This document shows positions 23,394 through 30,327 of a DNA stretch of 34,821 nt, in pieces (positions within the stretch are counted from its first letter, which is position 1; each line of letters starts with the position of its first letter). The translations under genes and the position numbers were made by a program. This DNA is from Spirochaetaceae bacterium. Lineage in GTDB: Bacteria; Spirochaetota; Spirochaetia; Treponematales; Breznakiellaceae. Where the stretch lies: assembly GCA_031257255.1 (NCBI GenBank), contig JAIROZ010000151.1:1-34821 (forward strand), given 5' to 3'. Below the pieces are notes generated by a model. That model was not told where the DNA came from. It saw only the letters and a list, made by a program, of their open reading frames with translations, and made no database searches.

Positions 23394-23454
23394 ACAAGTA
23401 CTTGTTTAGTTCATCGCCAAAATTGCCGCACGGATGATAATAAAGAGTTTGCAT
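23320..23454 (-). pseudogene. Truncated start of a polysaccharide pyruvyl transferase-like gene
   Basis: From an ATG at 23452-23454, preceded by GTGAGGG, the frame encodes MQTLYYHPCGNFGDELNKYL, then about 24 unrelated-looking residues to a stop at 23320. YY-x-x-x-xNFGDELNkyL is the typical opening of pyruvyl transferase-family proteins (WcaK/CsaB-like), normally over 300 residues long. The match ends abruptly near a GGCAGTTG inverted repeat (23353-23381), after which the Wzx gene takes over in another frame. It is probably a deletion remnant; a short functional peptide or a leader cannot be ruled out. Confidence 0.55.
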
Positions 23455-23541
23455 AATGTTTTTGCCCTCACCGCAAACTTCAAATTTAGTCCGGCGTCTT
23501 GCGGAACGCCGCGCCCGAATCCGCGCCTGCAGGAGGAGAAA

Positions 23542-23607
23542 ATGACAACCGGAATGGGCAGCCCCCGCCGGAGCGGGCGGCTTCCTTACCACCGGTTTCT
23601 ATCGTAA
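23542..23607 (+). CDS. Possible 21-residue small ORF with strong Shine-Dalgarno
   Basis: AGGAGG (23531-23536) lies 5 nt before an ATG that opens a 21-residue basic peptide (several Arg, starts MTTGMGSPRRSGR) ending at TAA 23605-23607. The stop falls within the palindrome cluster upstream of the XRE regulator. The peptide resembles nothing I know. It may be a leader peptide, a remnant of a deleted gene that kept its ribosome site, or chance. Confidence 0.25.
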   Translation: MTTGMGSPRRSGRLPYHRFLS

Positions 23608-23660
23608 ATACGATACTAATCAATTTTCTAAATAGCGTCAATACGCTATTTAGAAACCGG
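23592..23660. promoter_or_regulatory. Nested palindromes, candidate operators of the XRE regulator
   Basis: Outer arms CCGGTTTCTA (23592-23601) and TAGAAACCGG (23651-23660) enclose two dyads. The first is TATCGTA-AA-TACGATA (23600-23615). The second is a 14-bp perfect inverted repeat with a CAAT centre (23625-23638 / 23643-23656, containing AAATAGCGT). A further half-site ATACGCTATT (23672-23681) overlaps the presumed -10 box of the regulator gene. The layout suits autoregulation and possibly control of the divergent glycan cluster. Confidence 0.6.
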
Positions 23661-23689
23661 CGGCTGCTTAAATACGCTATTCTAGCGCT

Positions 23690-24037
23690 ATGGCTGATTT
23701 TGCGGAGAGGCTGCGGGAAGCAATAGAATACAGCGGGTTGCTGCAAAAAGAGATTGCGCTTAAAGCGGGAATAAAAAAACGCGCTCTGGATATGTATTTA
23801 GGGGTTCAAAAATCCATGCCTCCCGCTGATGCCGCCGTCCAACTAGCGGGCGTACTCGGTGTTACCGTTGAGTATCTGGTAACAGGAAAAAACCCGCCCC
23901 CCTTCAATACGGACAGCCCTTCGGAACAGGATTTATCGCAAATTCGCGGCATTATGCGCGATTTTCAGTCATTGCCCGAAAATGTCCGCAAAGCATTTGC
24001 CGTTATTCTGGATTTTGCGGCGCAAACGCAAAAATGA
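23690..24037 (+). CDS. XRE-family HTH transcriptional regulator
   Basis: This 115-residue protein has an N-terminal Cro/C1-type helix-turn-helix (FAERLREAIEYSGLLQKEIA, then KAGIKKRALDMYLGVQKSMP, about 4-44). A hydrophobic helix (AVQLAGVLGVTVEYLVTGK, about 49-67) follows, which is typical of phage-repressor-like regulators. The C-terminal part (about 80-115: IRGIMRDFQSLPENVRKAF) is a short helical, probably dimerising region. There is no Shine-Dalgarno sequence. A -10-like TATTCT (23678-23683) lies 6 nt before the ATG, which would make the mRNA leaderless. The gene is divergent from the polysaccharide cluster and preceded by strong palindromes, so it may regulate both itself and that cluster. 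Confidence 0.85.
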   Translation: MADFAERLREAIEYSGLLQKEIALKAGIKKRALDMYLGVQKSMPPADAAVQLAGVLGVTVEYLVTGKNPPPFNTDSPSEQDLSQIRGIMRDFQSLPENVRKAFAVILDFAAQTQK

Positions 24038-24106
24038 TATAAACCGGCGAATTACCCATCTTGTTCAAATAAGCATATTCAAGGTACATTTTAACAAGGA
24101 GGAAGT

Positions 24107-25255
24107 ATGAAAAAATACTTTTTAGGACTAACGCCGCTTGCGGCAGCGCTGCTTTTAACAATGACAGCGTGCGGCGGCGGCAATTCAAACACCGTCAAGA
24201 TTGGCGGCGTGTTTCCCCTTTCCGGGGATGTAGCGGTGTACGGCGTTGACTGTCGTAACGGAATTTTGCTTGCCATAGACGAAATCAACAACGCGGGCGG
24301 TATCGGAGGCAAAAAGGTCGAACTTATTTCTGAGGATGATGAGGGCAACCCCGAAAAAACAGTGAATGCCTACAAAAAACTCACCACAAAAGACAAGGTA
24401 AAGATGGTGATAGGCTCGCTGACCTCAGGCTGTACTATAGCGATAACCGAACTCGCGCAGACCCAGAAGGTAGTACAGATAGCCCCTGCGGCGACTAACC
24501 CTGCCGTTACTAATGCGGGCGACTTCATTTTCCGCACATGCTACACCGACCCGTTCCAGGGGACAGTCGGAGGGCTTTTTGCCGCCCGCGACCTTGCCGC
24601 ACAGAAAGGCGCGGTTCTCTACGATGTAGGCAACGACTATTCCACAGGGCTTATGGACAACTTTGTTAAAGCGTTTGAGGCGGAAGGCGGCATAATGGTA
24701 GCAAAGGAATCCTACAACAAAGGCGATGTCGACTTTAACGCTCAGATTACCAAGGTAAAAGCGGCTGCGCCGGATGTGGTATACCTGCCGGACTACTATT
24801 CAACAGTGTCGCTCATTGCCAAACAACTGCGGGCGCAAGGCGTAAATACGCCGATAGTAGGCGCGGACGGCTGGGACGGGCTTACCGAAAATGCCGGCGA
24901 TGAAGTGCTTAACGGCTTCTACTCGAACCATTATGCGGCGGACTCCACAGATGGAAAAGTCCTGAACTTTGTAAATAACTACAAGGCAATGTTCAACAGT
25001 ACAGTTCCTACAGGGTTTGCCGCGCTCGGCTACGATTCGATGTACCTGCTCAAGGACGCGATGGTCAAGGCAAACACAACTCAGGACAGCGTTGCCATCA
25101 AAGACGCTCTTGCCGCCACAAACGGCAGTTACCTTACCGGCAACCTTTCGTTTGACGCAAAACGCAATCCTGTCAAATCTGCCGTTATGGTCGAACTGGT
25201 AAAAGGCGCGGATGGTAAACTCACCACTCAGTATAAGACCACAGTAAATCCGTAA
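24107..25255 (+). CDS. LivK-like ABC transporter substrate-binding lipoprotein
   Basis: This 382-residue periplasmic binding protein is of the branched-chain amino-acid (Leu/Ile/Val-binding, type I) family. The signal peptide ends in LLTMTAC with lipobox cysteine C22. VKIGGVFPLSGDVAVYG, AIDEINNAGGIGGKKVEL and VIGSLTSGCTIAITELAQ (first lobe) match the LivJ/LivK pattern, as do IAPAATNPAVT and YDVGNDYSTGLMDNF. The ligand is likely an amino acid or amide but is not determined. AAGGAGG lies 5 nt before the ATG. A possible promoter is TTGTTC (24061-24066), 18-nt spacer, TACATT (24085-24090). No permease or ATPase genes follow, so it is an orphan here and must pair with a transporter encoded elsewhere. 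Confidence 0.87.
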   Translation: MKKYFLGLTPLAAALLLTMTACGGGNSNTVKIGGVFPLSGDVAVYGVDCRNGILLAIDEINNAGGIGGKKVELISEDDEGNPEKTVNAYKKLTTKDKVKMVIGSLTSGCTIAITELAQTQKVVQIAPAATNPAVTNAGDFIFRTCYTDPFQGTVGGLFAARDLAAQKGAVLYDVGNDYSTGLMDNFVKAFEAEGGIMVAKESYNKGDVDFNAQITKVKAAAPDVVYLPDYYSTVSLIAKQLRAQGVNTPIVGADGWDGLTENAGDEVLNGFYSNHYAADSTDGKVLNFVNNYKAMFNSTVPTGFAALGYDSMYLLKDAMVKANTTQDSVAIKDALAATNGSYLTGNLSFDAKRNPVKSAVMVELVKGADGKLTTQYKTTVNP

Positions 25256-25260
25256 ATCCA

Positions 25261-25287
25261 TAAGCGCCGGCAAACTACCGGCGCTTA
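25261..25287 (+). terminator. Strong hairpin after the LivK-like gene
   Basis: TAAGCGCCGG (25261-25270) pairs perfectly with CCGGCGCTTA (25278-25287) around a 7-base loop. It begins 5 nt after the stop. No T-run follows, so it may act as a partial terminator or an mRNA-stabilising 3' structure that keeps the abundant binding-protein transcript separate from the ABC-F gene. Confidence 0.55.
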
Positions 25288-25325
25288 CCCTAAACACTTG
25301 CCGCAAAGTCGGCTATCCTATAACA

Positions 25326-26972
25326 ATGATTTCTGTAACAAACATAAGCCTTGCCTATGGCGAGCGCTCACTTTTTAAGGATGTAAACTTAAAGTTCACG
25401 CCGGGCAACTGCTACGGCATTATCGGCGCAAACGGGGCGGGCAAATCGACCTTCCTCAAAATACTGGACGGCGAAATCGAACACGATACCGGCGAAGTAA
25501 ACATTAGCGCCGGTGAACGCATCGCCGTATTAAAACAAGACCACTTCGCGTTTGAGGAATTCAGCGTCCTTGATACCGTGATGACCGGAAACCCCAAACT
25601 ATACGAGGTAACAAAAGAAAGAGAAGCCTTATACGAGAAGGCTGACTTCACCGACGAAGACGGACTACGCGCCGCCGAACTGGAAGCGGAATTCGGTGAG
25701 ACGGGCGGCTGGGAAGCGGAGTCCGAAATCGGGCGCATACTGGCAGGACTCGGAGTGCCGGAAAATGAACATGGCAAAATGATGAGCGAAATTGACGAGG
25801 CGGCGAAAGTGCGCGTCCTGCTCGCGCAAGCCTTGTACGGCAATCCGGGCGTACTCCTCTTAGACGAACCGACCAACGGGCTCGACCTTGAATCTATCCA
25901 ATGGCTGGAGGAATTTCTGATAGATTTTCCCGGCATAGTCATTGTGGTATCGCACGACCGCCACTTCCTCAACGCCGTCTGCACCGTCATCTGCGACATC
26001 GATATGGGGCGTATAACGCCCTACTCCGGCAACTATGACTTCTGGTACGAAATGAGCCAGATGTTGCAGCGGCAGGCAAAGGAACAATTAAAAAAACGCG
26101 AGGAAAAAGCCAAAGAGTTAAAGGAATTCATACAGCGGTTTGCGTCCAATGCGGCAAAGAGCAGGCAGGCGACAAGCCGCAAGAAGGTGCTGGAAAAACT
26201 TGACCTTGACGGGCTTACGCCGACAAGCCGGAAATTCCCATTTGTGGGCTTTAAGCCTGACCGCGAGATAGGCAACAATGTACTCCGCATAGAAAATCTG
26301 AGCGTAGATGCCGGCGGGAAGCGCATACTCAATGGTTTTTCGCTCATCGTGAACAGAAATGACAAAATCGCGTTTGTAGGCACGGAACATCAGAGGAAAG
26401 CGGCGCTTTTTGACTGCATTAACGGGCTTACGGAACCGGCGGAGGGCGGGTATTACTGGGGGCAGACGGTTTCGGTCTCGTATTTTCCCCGCGACAATAC
26501 CGAATTTTTTGAAAGCGACCTCTCGATTACCGATTGGCTAAAGCAATATTCGCCGGCGCAAAAAGATGATACATACATACGCGGCTTTTTGGGGCGTATG
26601 CTTTTTTCGGGAGATGAGGCGCTAAAGCCTGTAAATGTATTATCGGGCGGCGAAAAGGTGCGCTGCATGCTGGCGCGTATGATGCTTTCCGGCGCAAATG
26701 CGCTCGTGCTTGACGAACCGGTAAACCACCTCGACCTTGAAGCGATAACGGCGCTTAATAATGGGCTTGCCGCCTTTAACGGCGTCATTTTGCTCAATAC
26801 ACGCGACCATCAGTTAATTTCATCCATTACAAACCGCATCATCGAATTCCTGCCGGATGTTGAAGGCGCGGACGCATCCGGCGGCGCAACGCGGTACATT
26901 GACCGTATGATGCCTTTTGATGATTACCTTGCCGATGAAAGTGTAAAATCACTCAGGAATGGAGAGGCGTAG
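25326..26972 (+). CDS. YbiT-like ABC-F protein with one degenerate ATP site
   Basis: This is a 548-residue twin-ATPase. NBD1 has Walker A GANGAGKS (34-41), Walker B LLLDEPTN (177-184) and SHDR (209-212), but its signature is changed to SEIDEAAKVR (154-163) instead of LSGGEKVR. NBD2 has an intact signature LSGGEKVR (439-446) and Walker B VLDEP (461-465), but its Walker A is GTEHQRKA (352-359) and the switch histidine is replaced (TRD, 492-494). Each ABC-F site combines Walker A of one domain with the signature of the other. So site 1 is complete and site 2 is lost on both faces. The basic linker (about 250-292) is the PtIM region that contacts the ribosome. It is probably a translation factor with single-site hydrolysis. 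It ends directly against the convergent aminotransferase gene. Confidence 0.87.
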   Translation: MISVTNISLAYGERSLFKDVNLKFTPGNCYGIIGANGAGKSTFLKILDGEIEHDTGEVNISAGERIAVLKQDHFAFEEFSVLDTVMTGNPKLYEVTKEREALYEKADFTDEDGLRAAELEAEFGETGGWEAESEIGRILAGLGVPENEHGKMMSEIDEAAKVRVLLAQALYGNPGVLLLDEPTNGLDLESIQWLEEFLIDFPGIVIVVSHDRHFLNAVCTVICDIDMGRITPYSGNYDFWYEMSQMLQRQAKEQLKKREEKAKELKEFIQRFASNAAKSRQATSRKKVLEKLDLDGLTPTSRKFPFVGFKPDREIGNNVLRIENLSVDAGGKRILNGFSLIVNRNDKIAFVGTEHQRKAALFDCINGLTEPAEGGYYWGQTVSVSYFPRDNTEFFESDLSITDWLKQYSPAQKDDTYIRGFLGRMLFSGDEALKPVNVLSGGEKVRCMLARMMLSGANALVLDEPVNHLDLEAITALNNGLAAFNGVILLNTRDHQLISSITNRIIEFLPDVEGADASGGATRYIDRMMPFDDYLADESVKSLRNGEA

Positions 26973-28154
26973 TCAGTCCGCTGCGGACATTGCCGCCTTG
27001 AATGCTTTAAGCGAGGCGCGTATTACCCGCTCATTAACACAGTAGGCAAAACGCGCATAGCCCGCCGCGCCAAATGCGGTGCCGGGCACCGCTAAAATCA
27101 GGTGTTTTTTTAACAGACTGCAAAAAGCCTCATCATCCCCATCCGGCGCTTTCGCAAAAATATAGAACGCCCCTTCGGGCTTTATGCAGCGAATGCCCGC
27201 CTCGTCTAGAATTTCCATAAATGCCTGCCGCCGCGCCGCGTAAATTTCCACAGGGGCGCGCTCTGCGGTAAGCGCGGCAACAGCGCGCTGCATAAGAGCG
27301 GGCGCGTTTACAAAGCCTAAGGTACGGGTCGCGTAAATGAGGGCAGCCGTAAGATTTTCCTTGTCATCGGCAGCCGGCGCAACGGCAATATACCCGATAC
27401 GCTCGCCGGGAAGCGATAGATTTTTGGAAAAAGAACTTACCACTATCGAATGAGGGTAAACGGAAAGTACAGGCGGCGCGGTTAGCCCGTCATAAACAAG
27501 TTCACGGTACGGCTCATCGGCAATAAGGTAAGGAAAACGCCCGCAATTTTTGCCATGCCGCAAAAGGACGGCGGCAAGCGCCTCCTGCGTTTGCGCATTG
27601 TACACGCGTCCCGTTGGATTGTTAGGCGAGTTGATAATGACGGCGGCTGTTTCGGCGGTAAGCGCGGCGCTAATGGCGTCAATGTCAAGGTTAAAGTCCG
27701 GCGCGGCGGCAGCCTCCACAAGTTTGCCGCCATGGTTTGCGGTATAGGCGCGGTATTCCATAAAGAACGGGCGTACAACAACAACCTCATCGCCCGGATT
27801 CAGGATAGCCTTGAGCGTTACATTAAGAGCGCCCGCCGCCCCCACCGCCATAATCACATCGTTTGCCGTAAGCGAAACGCCCTGTTCAGCGCCTATTTTA
27901 CGCGCCAGAGCCTCGCGCACATCCGGGAAGCCGGCATTGGGCATATAGCCATGCGCTCCAGACTTGCGTTCCTTTACCAGCGCTTCCAGCGCAGAAAAAA
28001 AACTTTCCGGGGGGTCTACATCCGGGTTGCCAAGCGAGAAATCAAAGACATTTTCCGCGCCATACTGCCGTTTTAGCGACAGTCCCTCCTCGAACATCTT
28101 GCGTATCATCGAGGAGGAGGCAAGCGATGCTACGATACCTTTTGCTGCGGGCAT
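26973..28154 (-). CDS. Class I/II PLP-dependent aminotransferase (aspartate aminotransferase-like)
   Basis: This 393-residue fold-I enzyme has FDFSLGNPDVDPP near the N-terminus, AVGAAGALNVTLKAIL (phosphate-loop region), INSPNNPTG (174-182), IADEPYRELVYDG and the PLP lysine K244 in SSFSKNLSLPGERIGY. The C-terminus has FYIFAKAP, and FAYCVNERVIRASLKAF includes the usual substrate-carboxylate arginine region. It transfers an amino group between an amino acid and a 2-oxo acid; the exact pair is not determined. It starts 8 nt after the EIIA stop and is likely co-transcribed with it. The start has little Shine-Dalgarno support. The two convergent stops with the ABC-F gene are adjacent, with no terminator visible between them. 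Confidence 0.85.
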   Translation of the reverse strand: MPAAKGIVASLASSSMIRKMFEEGLSLKRQYGAENVFDFSLGNPDVDPPESFFSALEALVKERKSGAHGYMPNAGFPDVREALARKIGAEQGVSLTANDVIMAVGAAGALNVTLKAILNPGDEVVVVRPFFMEYRAYTANHGGKLVEAAAAPDFNLDIDAISAALTAETAAVIINSPNNPTGRVYNAQTQEALAAVLLRHGKNCGRFPYLIADEPYRELVYDGLTAPPVLSVYPHSIVVSSFSKNLSLPGERIGYIAVAPAADDKENLTAALIYATRTLGFVNAPALMQRAVAALTAERAPVEIYAARRQAFMEILDEAGIRCIKPEGAFYIFAKAPDGDDEAFCSLLKKHLILAVPGTAFGAAGYARFAYCVNERVIRASLKAFKAAMSAAD

Positions 28155-28162
28155 CGTTAAGG

Positions 28163-28609
28163 CTATTCAGCGAGTATTTTTAGCACTTCTTCCGAAGTCG
28201 AAGCCTTGAGAATTTCGGAGCGTTTTTCGGAACTTTTGAAAAGCAGGCTGATTTCCGCCAGAAATTGAAGGTGCGGTCCGGTTTTTTCGAGCGGAGAAAG
28301 GGTCATAATGAAGATGCGGCACGGCTCTCCGTCCAGAGAATCGAAGTCTACCTGCGCGTCCGAAATACCGATACACGCCACAAGGTCGGTAACAGTGCCT
28401 GTTTTGCCGTGCGGAATACCGATACCGTGCTTCATACCGGTAGACATCTTGTTTTCGCGCTCCAATACCGCATTCAGCGCCGAAGCCCTATCCGTTATCT
28501 TGCCGGCAGCCACAAGCACATCCAGCAATTCGTTAATGATAGCGTCCTTTGTAGCCCCTTTAAGGTGTAACGCTATTGTCTCTTTAGAAAGTAATGTTTT
28601 CAGATTCAT
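28163..28609 (-). CDS. PTS EIIA of the fructose/nitrogen type (PtsN-like)
   Basis: This 148-residue PTS_EIIA type 2 domain has the phosphorylated histidine H67 in GIGIPHGK, preceded by ENKMSTGMKHG. The later IFIMTLSPLEKTGPHLQFLAEIS is a typical family block (about 104-126). It is stand-alone, so it either supplies phosphate to an EIIB partner or acts as a PtsN-type regulator. The start is placed at the ATG at 28607-28609. A longer frame would begin inside the promoter. The family core starts right after this ATG, and a consensus -10 sits 6 nt before it. The mRNA would then be leaderless. The aminotransferase follows 8 nt downstream. Confidence 0.87.
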   Translation of the reverse strand: MNLKTLLSKETIALHLKGATKDAIINELLDVLVAAGKITDRASALNAVLERENKMSTGMKHGIGIPHGKTGTVTDLVACIGISDAQVDFDSLDGEPCRIFIMTLSPLEKTGPHLQFLAEISLLFKSSEKRSEILKASTSEEVLKILAE

Positions 28610-28615
28610 AGAGTT

Positions 28616-28645
28616 AGTATATAAGAGGGCAAACAAGTATGTCAA
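28616..28645 (-). promoter_or_regulatory. Promoter for the EIIA-aminotransferase unit, leaderless layout
   Basis: Read on the minus strand: TTGACA (28640-28645), an 18-nt spacer, and TATACT (28616-28621), then only six bases before the ATG. Transcription would begin at or next to the start codon. Confidence 0.7.
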
Positions 28646-28695
28646 TGGGCTATGCGCTCAACATTCCCGCTATAGCGTAAATGCGCTCATCACAC

Positions 28696-28701
28696 TATAC
28701 T
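28696..28701 (+). promoter_or_regulatory. -10 box of the MFS gene, leaderless layout
   Basis: TATACT lies 7 nt before the MFS ATG and no Shine-Dalgarno sequence is present. The -35 region is poor (TAGCGT at a 17-nt spacing), which suggests an activator. ATGCGCTCA occurs twice in the same divergent region (28652-28660 and 28681-28689). Confidence 0.45.
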
Positions 28702-28708
28702 CAAACCA

Positions 28709-29914
28709 ATGAAAATTCACTCAATATACCGCGAAGGGGCACGTCCTTTGCGGTTTCTTTCTGTACTTATTCTTTCGGGGATAGCCTATGGATTATACAA
28801 GGGAGTGCAGGACAACTACCTGATAGAAGCGCTCGGCGTCAACCCTTTTCAGCGTGGAATAATCGAATTCGTGAGGGAAATACCCGGTCTCTTAGTAATG
28901 TTCATCCTTGCCGCTATGTACCGCTTTGCGGAGCAGCGCGTCTTTAAGATAGGAACAACTTTAATGCTTGCGGGAGTAGCGGGGCTTCTTGTTGTACGGT
29001 CGGAGATTTTTATCGTGGTTGTGTTCATTGTGGTGTATAGTTTTGGTGAACATATCGTAATGCCGGTTAAAAGTACAATTTCCCTCGACCTTGCGGAGAA
29101 GGGGCGCGGAGGGGCGGCGCTCGGTGTTACCTCAACTATAAGTAATCTTGGGAACATTGCGGGATACCTTATTGTATCTCTTATCTTTTTTATCTTTGCG
29201 CGGCTTGGGTTTGAGCGTACCGATACCGCGCAATTCAAGTTGGTATTCGGAGTTTCCACCGCGCTTATGGTTGCCGCCGTGCTTATTTCTCTGGCGGTAC
29301 GCGAAACAGAAATGAAAACGAAGCGCCGGCGTTTTTATTTTTCGCGCAAATTCAGTACATATTATATGCTGGAGATTTTTTACGGAGCGCGGAAACAGGT
29401 CTTTTTTACCTTTGGTCCTATGGTATTGATACGGGAATACGGAGCGCCGACCAGTGTAATTGCTACCTTGCTCGCGTTTGCCGCCGTCTTTGGCATGGTC
29501 TTCTCGCCGCTTATAGGGCGGTTGATAGATTATTTGGGCTGTAAAATAATCATGGTAAGCGATACTCTGATACTTGTAGCCGTATGTTTTTTTTACGGCT
29601 TCTCGCACAGGATTTTTCCAAAAGATACTGCTTTTATAGTGGTGTGCGTCAATTATATATTGGATTCCATACTAACGCTCGGAAGCATGGCTACAAATGT
29701 TTATGTTCAGTCCATATCGGAAACACAAGACGAGATGACCGCGACAATTTCCACCGGTATTTCCATTAACCATGTGCTGTCCATTTTTATCGCTCTTTTA
29801 GGCGGCTTTATCTGGAACATTACAGGAATCGAGGTCTTGTTCTGTATCTCGGCGGCGCTTGGACTGCTGAATAGCGCATACGCGGCGACAATAAAACTTC
29901 CCCCTAAGGGCTGA
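28709..29914 (+). CDS. Major facilitator superfamily transporter
   Basis: This 401-residue membrane protein has about 12 hydrophobic segments in two halves separated by a basic cytoplasmic loop (ETEMKTKRRRFYFSRKFSTYY, about 193-213). The N-terminal half has SGIAYGLYKGVQDNYLIEAL and VREIPGLLVMF. The second half has FAAVFGMVFSPLIGRLIDYLG, containing the MFS motif-A-like G-x-x-x-D. The substrate is unknown; YkuC/sugar-efflux-like transporters have similar layouts. It is divergent from the EIIA gene and has no Shine-Dalgarno sequence. It ends 18 nt before the convergent ModE-like gene with no clear terminator. Confidence 0.83.
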   Translation: MKIHSIYREGARPLRFLSVLILSGIAYGLYKGVQDNYLIEALGVNPFQRGIIEFVREIPGLLVMFILAAMYRFAEQRVFKIGTTLMLAGVAGLLVVRSEIFIVVVFIVVYSFGEHIVMPVKSTISLDLAEKGRGGAALGVTSTISNLGNIAGYLIVSLIFFIFARLGFERTDTAQFKLVFGVSTALMVAAVLISLAVRETEMKTKRRRFYFSRKFSTYYMLEIFYGARKQVFFTFGPMVLIREYGAPTSVIATLLAFAAVFGMVFSPLIGRLIDYLGCKIIMVSDTLILVAVCFFYGFSHRIFPKDTAFIVVCVNYILDSILTLGSMATNVYVQSISETQDEMTATISTGISINHVLSIFIALLGGFIWNITGIEVLFCISAALGLLNSAYAATIKLPPKG

Positions 29915-29932
29915 TTTATGCGGCGGTAGAAG

Positions 29933-30292
29933 TTACAGGAAGGAAGCGAATAGTTCCCGAAAGATTTGTTCGGCGGCTGACTGGGAGCGGTCTGCAAATT
30001 CGTGATAAGCGCGGGAAAAAGCCGCGCCTTTTTCGGTAACGGATGCGCTTCCGCCGTGGCTGCCGCCCTGCCGGCGTTCAATTAAAGGAAATCCGGCACA
30101 TTCTTCCGCTACTCTTAACAGTTTCCACGCCTTGCTGTAAGAAAGTCCTATTTCCGCGCAAGCCTTGCGGACATTTCCCGATGCCGCGATGGCATCCAAA
30201 AGTTGAATTACGCCCGGTCCGCAAAACGGCTCTCCGTGCTTTTCTACATTAGTAGTTAAAAAAACTTTAGCAACCGGTTTTATTATTTCCAT
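29933..30292 (-). CDS. ModE-like winged-helix (LysR-type HTH) DNA-binding protein
   Basis: This 119-residue protein matches the N-terminal DNA-binding domain of ModE, the molybdate regulator. GPGVIQLLDAIAASGNVRKACAEIGLSYSKAWKLL (about 26-60, described in outline) carries the signature AA-GLSYSKAW helix-turn-helix. Next come PLIERRQGGSHGGSASVTEKG (the wing) and a dimerising C-terminal helix. It lacks the molbindin domains that sense molybdate, so it is a stand-alone DNA-binding unit. Such short ModE proteins often accompany molybdate or metal transporters, but none is seen nearby. The -10-like TATACT is only 3 nt before the ATG, so the true start or promoter is uncertain. Confidence 0.8.
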   Translation of the reverse strand: MEIIKPVAKVFLTTNVEKHGEPFCGPGVIQLLDAIAASGNVRKACAEIGLSYSKAWKLLRVAEECAGFPLIERRQGGSHGGSASVTEKGAAFSRAYHEFADRSQSAAEQIFRELFASFL

Positions 30293-30295
30293 AAC

Positions 30296-30327
30296 AGTAT
30301 ACTCTCTTTTTTTTTTGTATTCGTCAA
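30296..30327 (-). promoter_or_regulatory. Possible promoter of the ModE-like gene with an A10 spacer tract
   Basis: On the minus strand TTGACG (30322-30327) overlaps the XRE stop codon and TATACT lies at 30296-30301. The 20-nt spacer includes ten consecutive A residues. A spacing of 20 is too long for a normal promoter and would change with slippage of the tract. This is only a candidate. Confidence 0.3.

Noticed and set aside
23392-23407. Perfect palindrome AAACAAGTACTTGTTT
   Set aside because: It lies in codons of the pyruvyl-transferase remnant (NKYLF), its centre is a common restriction-like palindrome, and no related copies are seen; probably chance.
28610-28645. Longer start of the EIIA gene
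   Set aside because: These codons coincide with a consensus -35/-10 promoter and precede the usual start of the EIIA domain.
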